Source of the DNA: Planctomycetota bacterium
GTDB lineage: Bacteria > Planctomycetota > Planctomycetia > Gemmatales > Gemmataceae
NCBI GenBank assembly: GCA_016195405.1
Contig: JACPZP010000114.1
Location: 1-34,429 of the forward strand
Direction: 5' to 3'
Length of the DNA: 34,429 nt
Part shown: positions 32,401 through 34,429 of the stretch, in pieces
How the letters are laid out: each line of letters opens with the position of its first letter
How positions within the stretch are numbered: the first letter of the stretch is position 1
The notes under the pieces: generated by a model
Database searches by the model: none
Told to the model about the DNA's origin: nothing
What the model saw: the letters and a program-made list of their open reading frames with translations, nothing else
Program-made: the position numbers and the translations under genes

Positions 32401-33179
32401 TGGCCAAGGCCGGTGAAATGAACGGCGACAGCGAAGCCCAGGCCAAAGGCAGCGATCAAACTCAAGCGCTGCCCAAGGCTGAGAACGCGGGACAACTCGC
32501 CAAGGCGCAGAAAGAATTAATGGACGCCACCAAGAACATCGGCCAATCGCAAGAAGCCACCCAGGCCGCGATGGCCGCATTGGGTCAAGCGAAAGCGCAG
32601 GCGCCGCGGGCCGTCCAGCAGCAATTGCAGCAAGCCGGCAAGGACCTCGCGCAAGCCGCCAAGGAGTTGGACCAGGCCCGGCCCGGTCAAGCCGGAAAAA
32701 ACCAGATGCTCGCCGCCGCCAATTTGCAGCAAGCGCTCGAGGCCATGAACGCCGGCCTGAAAGAAATGAACAAGCCCGGCGCCCAACCGGGCCAGCTCGC
32801 CCAGGCGCAACCGGGCAACGATGACAAGGACGGCAAAGGCCAGGACGCCAAAGAGGGCGAAGGCAAGGAAGGCCAAGGCGAACCGAAGGAAGGCCAGCCT
32901 AGCGCGCAAGCTCAAGCTAAAGGCGAGAAATCGGGCAAGTCGCTCGAGAAGAACGAGCCGAAAGGATCCGGCAATCGCGTCGCCGACGGCAAGGTCGGCA
33001 AGGGGACTTCGCAGGTCGGCGGCGTGGAAGGCGACGGCACCTTCCTTCACTTGCCCCCGCGCCAGCGTGAGTTGATCCGCCAGGCACTCTCCGCCGGTTT
33101 GCCCCCCGAATACGCCGCCATGATCCAGCAATACTACATGAACCTCGCCCGCGGCAAAAACGCCGCCGGCCCGCGGTAA
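29415..33179 (+). CDS. Giant secreted Ala/Lys-rich coiled-coil protein
   Basis: A 1,254-residue protein with a signal peptide (residues 1-26, VSLILAAGIPANA then QSDK). Residues 30-820 are almost unbroken charged helix rich in Ala, Lys, Glu, Asp and Gln, with heptads such as EKAIREAQAAEKNAEL. About 820-1,010 is low complexity, with recurrent AKAGEPKAG and AKDALAKAGEG motifs. A helical block (AQKELMDATKNIGQS) and a conserved-looking tail (FLHLPPRQRELIRQALSAGLPPEYAAMIQQYYMNLARG in part) close it; similar tails occur in other planctomycete proteins near VWA genes. GGGGGGTG is upstream of the ATG. It may be a periplasmic filament or spacer handled by the VWA/BatA proteins; this is inference. No catalytic motif is seen. 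Confidence 0.8.
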   Translation: MFKVRYFFRAVCVSLILAAGIPANAQSDKVQGDKYQSDADLAHQQEKQRQIQAETDFIVRRLGTMLRVLEYYQVDQSTEKKLLQEMTSVLGGLSKQQMAEVIRRLGAAAKALDEDKSKDEIARAYDKHREVVDSLKALLVRHDAVRSLDQAADRLEKHAKSQLELHLQASQLFKDITDKSNPNLSPTQRLLVGRRLKNQFLDTKRQGDDQQELAKDVDLLLQQVLDLRDKLPEEQRLRVKAMEKLAGDQRLMANLSKAAQDLKASAAATTRFDSWRQATDLQFQSAGTLQEMARVLRLSAEMLQALKQARERLDQTIAKQGDVNRQTEEADKQVRENEKNAEKPSTDRKAALEKAIREAQAAEKNAELSKQQARLEHDTRGTENILKPHVKDLADKLVKAERAMQDAKDALNKNAPKNAAEPQDKAKQTLEDVRKEVDKMIAQAEKAKNDPLAALKKAAEDVDKLLKDQTQTRDQTKDTAEKKDPAKLPELTKDQKNLAERTEGLKDTPLPGKEKVAEALDKANKAMNEAAKNLDAKKPVAAMDKQDNAIEALKEAKKELAEKTAEIEKRKDDMAKLEDAKKKLDDLAKAENKVAGDAKDVAEKPGKQDTKELAKNQEKLTPKTEELAKDLQKTAPDASQKVADSAKNMEAAKKELDMNKAEPGAKEATEAAKKLEDAQKSLAKAMDDLKGKDIADQAALQPKKVDPQAAAQQLAKALEEAQKAAEQSKQAEKLARKEMKKDELEELDRERKQKPNLAKLQADVAKQAADMKLPDAAKAAAKAADALKQGDVPEALKNQENALAKLNDAAKDPTANQAALPKEGEPKSSPMGEAKNTDAKQNQPNPAEAKNNPNEPMQAAKPMGDQPKAGEAKQGEPKAGDAPAQAKANEATPGEAKNNVGKAEPKTGQPKNAAVAKAGEPKAGKPKAKGGDQKPAQAQAKADGKGPEMGAAKDALAKAGEGKSGPPMSGEAKDAMPSLAQGKGGDPKTGAAKDAMAKAGEMNGDSEAQAKGSDQTQALPKAENAGQLAKAQKELMDATKNIGQSQEATQAAMAALGQAKAQAPRAVQQQLQQAGKDLAQAAKELDQARPGQAGKNQMLAAANLQQALEAMNAGLKEMNKPGAQPGQLAQAQPGNDDKDGKGQDAKEGEGKEGQGEPKEGQPSAQAQAKGEKSGKSLEKNEPKGSGNRVADGKVGKGTSQVGGVEGDGTFLHLPPRQRELIRQALSAGLPPEYAAMIQQYYMNLARGKNAAGPR

Positions 33180-33183
33180 TTAC

Positions 33184-33270
33184 TGCCAAGCCCGCAGGCG
33201 AGTCTTCGAGCCTGCGGGGTGTCGTGAAACTTCGGGCACCCCGCACGCTCGAAGACTCGCGTGCGGGCTT
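33184..33270. repeat. REPIN-like element, copy C (homodimer)
   Basis: 87 bp. The left half (33184-33221) is identical to copy B over 38 bases. The right half (33238-33270) is the same TCTTCGA-type hairpin in reverse, but its stem reads CCCGCACGC/GCGTGCGGG, where both arms differ from copy A's CCCGCAGGC/GCCTGCGGG and still pair. It fills most of the gap after the coiled-coil gene. Confidence 0.9.
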
Positions 33271-33298
33271 ATTATGCTTCCGCTGGAGGTACAAAGTC

Positions 33299-34282
33299 AT
33301 GCGTGCTCTCAGCGCATTGCTTGCGATTCTCTCGATCTGTACTTCCGCAAGAGCCGACGCCACCATCAGCGAGGAAACCAAGAAATCCATCGGCCGGGCG
33401 CTGGAGTGGCTCGCCTCCAAACAGAACTCCGACGGCTCCTACACCGACGGCGGCTACGTCCACAACACCGCCGTCACGTCCTATGCCGTGCTCGCGTTCA
33501 TGTCGCAGGGCCATCTGCCCAACCAAGGGCTTTACGGCCCCGAAGTCGCTAAAGCCATGCGCTTCCTCATGGCATCGCAGCAAAAGAACGGTTATTTGGT
33601 CGGCACCCGCGGCGGCAACATGTATTGCCACGGCATGGCCGCCCTCGCCTTGGCGGAGCTATACGGCCAAACCCAAGACGAAGAATTGCGCGGCGTCGTC
33701 AAGAAGGCGGTCGAGTTGATCGTCGGCTGCCAAAACCCCCAAGGCGGCTGGCGCTACGAGCCGGCGCCGACCGGGGCCGACATCTCGGTCACGATCATGC
33801 AAGTGATGGCCCTGCGCGCCGCCAAGAACGCCGGCCTCCACGTCCCCGACACGACCATGAAAAAAGCCATCGCCTACATCAAGTCATGCTACAACGAGCG
33901 CGTCGGCGGCTTCTCCTATCAGCCCGGCGGCGGCGGCCCCGGCTTCGCCCGCACCGCGGCCGGCATGTGCGTCCTCTTCCTCACCGGCGAATACAACGCC
34001 AAGGAAATCCCCAGGGCCGTCGAATATTTGAAAACGCAGTTCGAAACGCACCAGCACTTCTACTACGGCCATTATTATGGCGCCCACGCCATGCACCAAG
34101 TCGGCGGCAAGGACTGGGACGACTGGTACGCCCGCATAGTCAAGTTCTTCGTGCCGCAGCAAAACTCCGACGGCAGTTGGTCCCGCACCACCCGCTACGA
34201 AGTCGGCCCCGTCTACCAAACCAGCATCGCCGTCATCTGCCTGTCGGTGCCGGCGCACTATCTCCCGATATTTCAAAGATAA
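33299..34282 (+). CDS. Prenyltransferase / squalene-cyclase-fold repeat protein, secreted
   Basis: A 327-residue protein with a signal peptide (MRALSALLAILSICTSARA). The body is an alpha/alpha-barrel of terpene-cyclase type with recurring QQ.GS/GGW turns: KQNSDGSYTDGG, SQQKNGYLVG, CQNPQGGWRYEP, GGFSYQPGGGG and QQNSDGSWSRT. It is about half the length of squalene-hopene cyclases (over 600 residues), lacks the catalytic D-x-D-D motif, and is exported, so hopanoid synthesis is unlikely. In Planctomycetes such single-barrel proteins accompany VWA genes; a protein- or glycan-binding role is a guess. GGAGGT at 33285-33290 is nine bases before this ATG, so the frame's earlier start at 33224, inside the REPIN, is rejected. 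Confidence 0.85.
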   Translation: MRALSALLAILSICTSARADATISEETKKSIGRALEWLASKQNSDGSYTDGGYVHNTAVTSYAVLAFMSQGHLPNQGLYGPEVAKAMRFLMASQQKNGYLVGTRGGNMYCHGMAALALAELYGQTQDEELRGVVKKAVELIVGCQNPQGGWRYEPAPTGADISVTIMQVMALRAAKNAGLHVPDTTMKKAIAYIKSCYNERVGGFSYQPGGGGPGFARTAAGMCVLFLTGEYNAKEIPRAVEYLKTQFETHQHFYYGHYYGAHAMHQVGGKDWDDWYARIVKFFVPQQNSDGSWSRTTRYEVGPVYQTSIAVICLSVPAHYLPIFQR

Positions 34283-34363
34283 TCCCGTGTATGGCTCGTC
34301 GCAATAAATCTGTCACATATTGGCGTTGACATGTTGGTCAGGAGTTTATGAATATCGCAGCCC

Positions 34364-34429
34364 ATGAGTCATGGAAGACCTTACTCCACAGAGGAGGTTC
34401 GCCTGCGCGCCGTTGAGGCGGTCGAACGG
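34364..34429 (+). CDS. IS630-type transposase, N-terminal start only (partial)
   Basis: The last 66 bases encode MSHGRPYSTEEVRLRAVEAVER, matching the first helix of the N-terminal helix-turn-helix in IS630/Tc1-like transposases (xRPYSxDLRxRVVxAV). An in-frame stop at 34349-34351 fixes the start at this ATG. The gene is cut by the window edge, so completeness cannot be judged. The left end of the element should lie in 34283-34363, but I could not identify a terminal inverted repeat there. Confidence 0.55.
   Translation, partial: MSHGRPYSTEEVRLRAVEAVER

Noticed and set aside
33299..34282. Squalene-hopene cyclase for hopanoid synthesis
   Set aside because: Half the family length, exported, and without the D-x-D-D catalytic motif.

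Overview
The window looks like about 34 kb of a GC-rich Planctomycetes chromosome (Gemmatales or Pirellulales type). This is inferred from family content: a leucine-rich-repeat protein built on the TDAGLKEL repeat, a secreted protein with the LEDRSVPA N-terminal signature, a transmembrane Ser/Thr kinase with a beta-helix-like ectodomain, Tat-dependent Gfo/Idh and enolase-superfamily enzymes, and abundant short palindromic repeats. No gap between genes exceeds 300 bases. No rRNA or CRISPR array was seen; there is one tRNA.

Region 1 (1-3,100) is a patchwork of small accessory genes: an N-terminally lost SRPBCC remnant next to a GTGTCAGGAxCC inverted repeat, a DUF4440/NTF2-like protein, a DUF4240 protein, the LRR protein and a 96-residue orphan. 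Region 2 (3,200-6,460) runs forward: an acid-sugar-dehydratase-like enolase-superfamily protein and a Gfo/Idh/MocA oxidoreductase, both with twin-arginine signals, then a single-domain response regulator. A perfect 24-bp inverted repeat sits where the response regulator and a reverse-strand SDR dehydrogenase converge. Region 3 (7,548-15,118) holds tRNA-Glu(TTC), thioredoxin, a 657-aa coiled-coil protein, the 1,214-aa membrane kinase and an RluA-type pseudouridine synthase. Consensus-like promoters can be read for the tRNA, thioredoxin and the kinase. Region 4 (15,316-19,552, reverse) encodes two surface or secreted proteins: one with three cadherin-like (CSPG-type) repeats and three Calx-beta domains, and one with an internally duplicated domain.

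Region 5 (19,703-22,395) is the most unusual part. Three small genes lie in a row, each enclosed by its own inverted repeat: a RAYT (REP-associated tyrosine transposase, 16-bp arms), a four-helix-bundle protein (21-bp arms, one mismatch) and a GxxExxY PD-(D/E)XK-like protein (31-bp arms, one mismatch). The last two end 4-6 bases before the start codons of DUF58 and BatA, in a cluster that is otherwise continuous.

Region 6 (21,040-34,282) is that cluster: DUF58, BatA/VWA, VWA/GATase-like, a membrane-anchored large-ectodomain protein, a 1,254-aa Ala/Lys-rich secreted coiled-coil protein and a terpene-cyclase-fold (squalene-cyclase-like) repeat protein. All are forward and plausibly build one cell-envelope machine. 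No moxR gene, the usual partner, lies upstream. Three copies of a 75-87-bp REPIN-like element separate the last four genes and show a compensatory stem change. The window ends inside what looks like the start of an IS630-type transposase.
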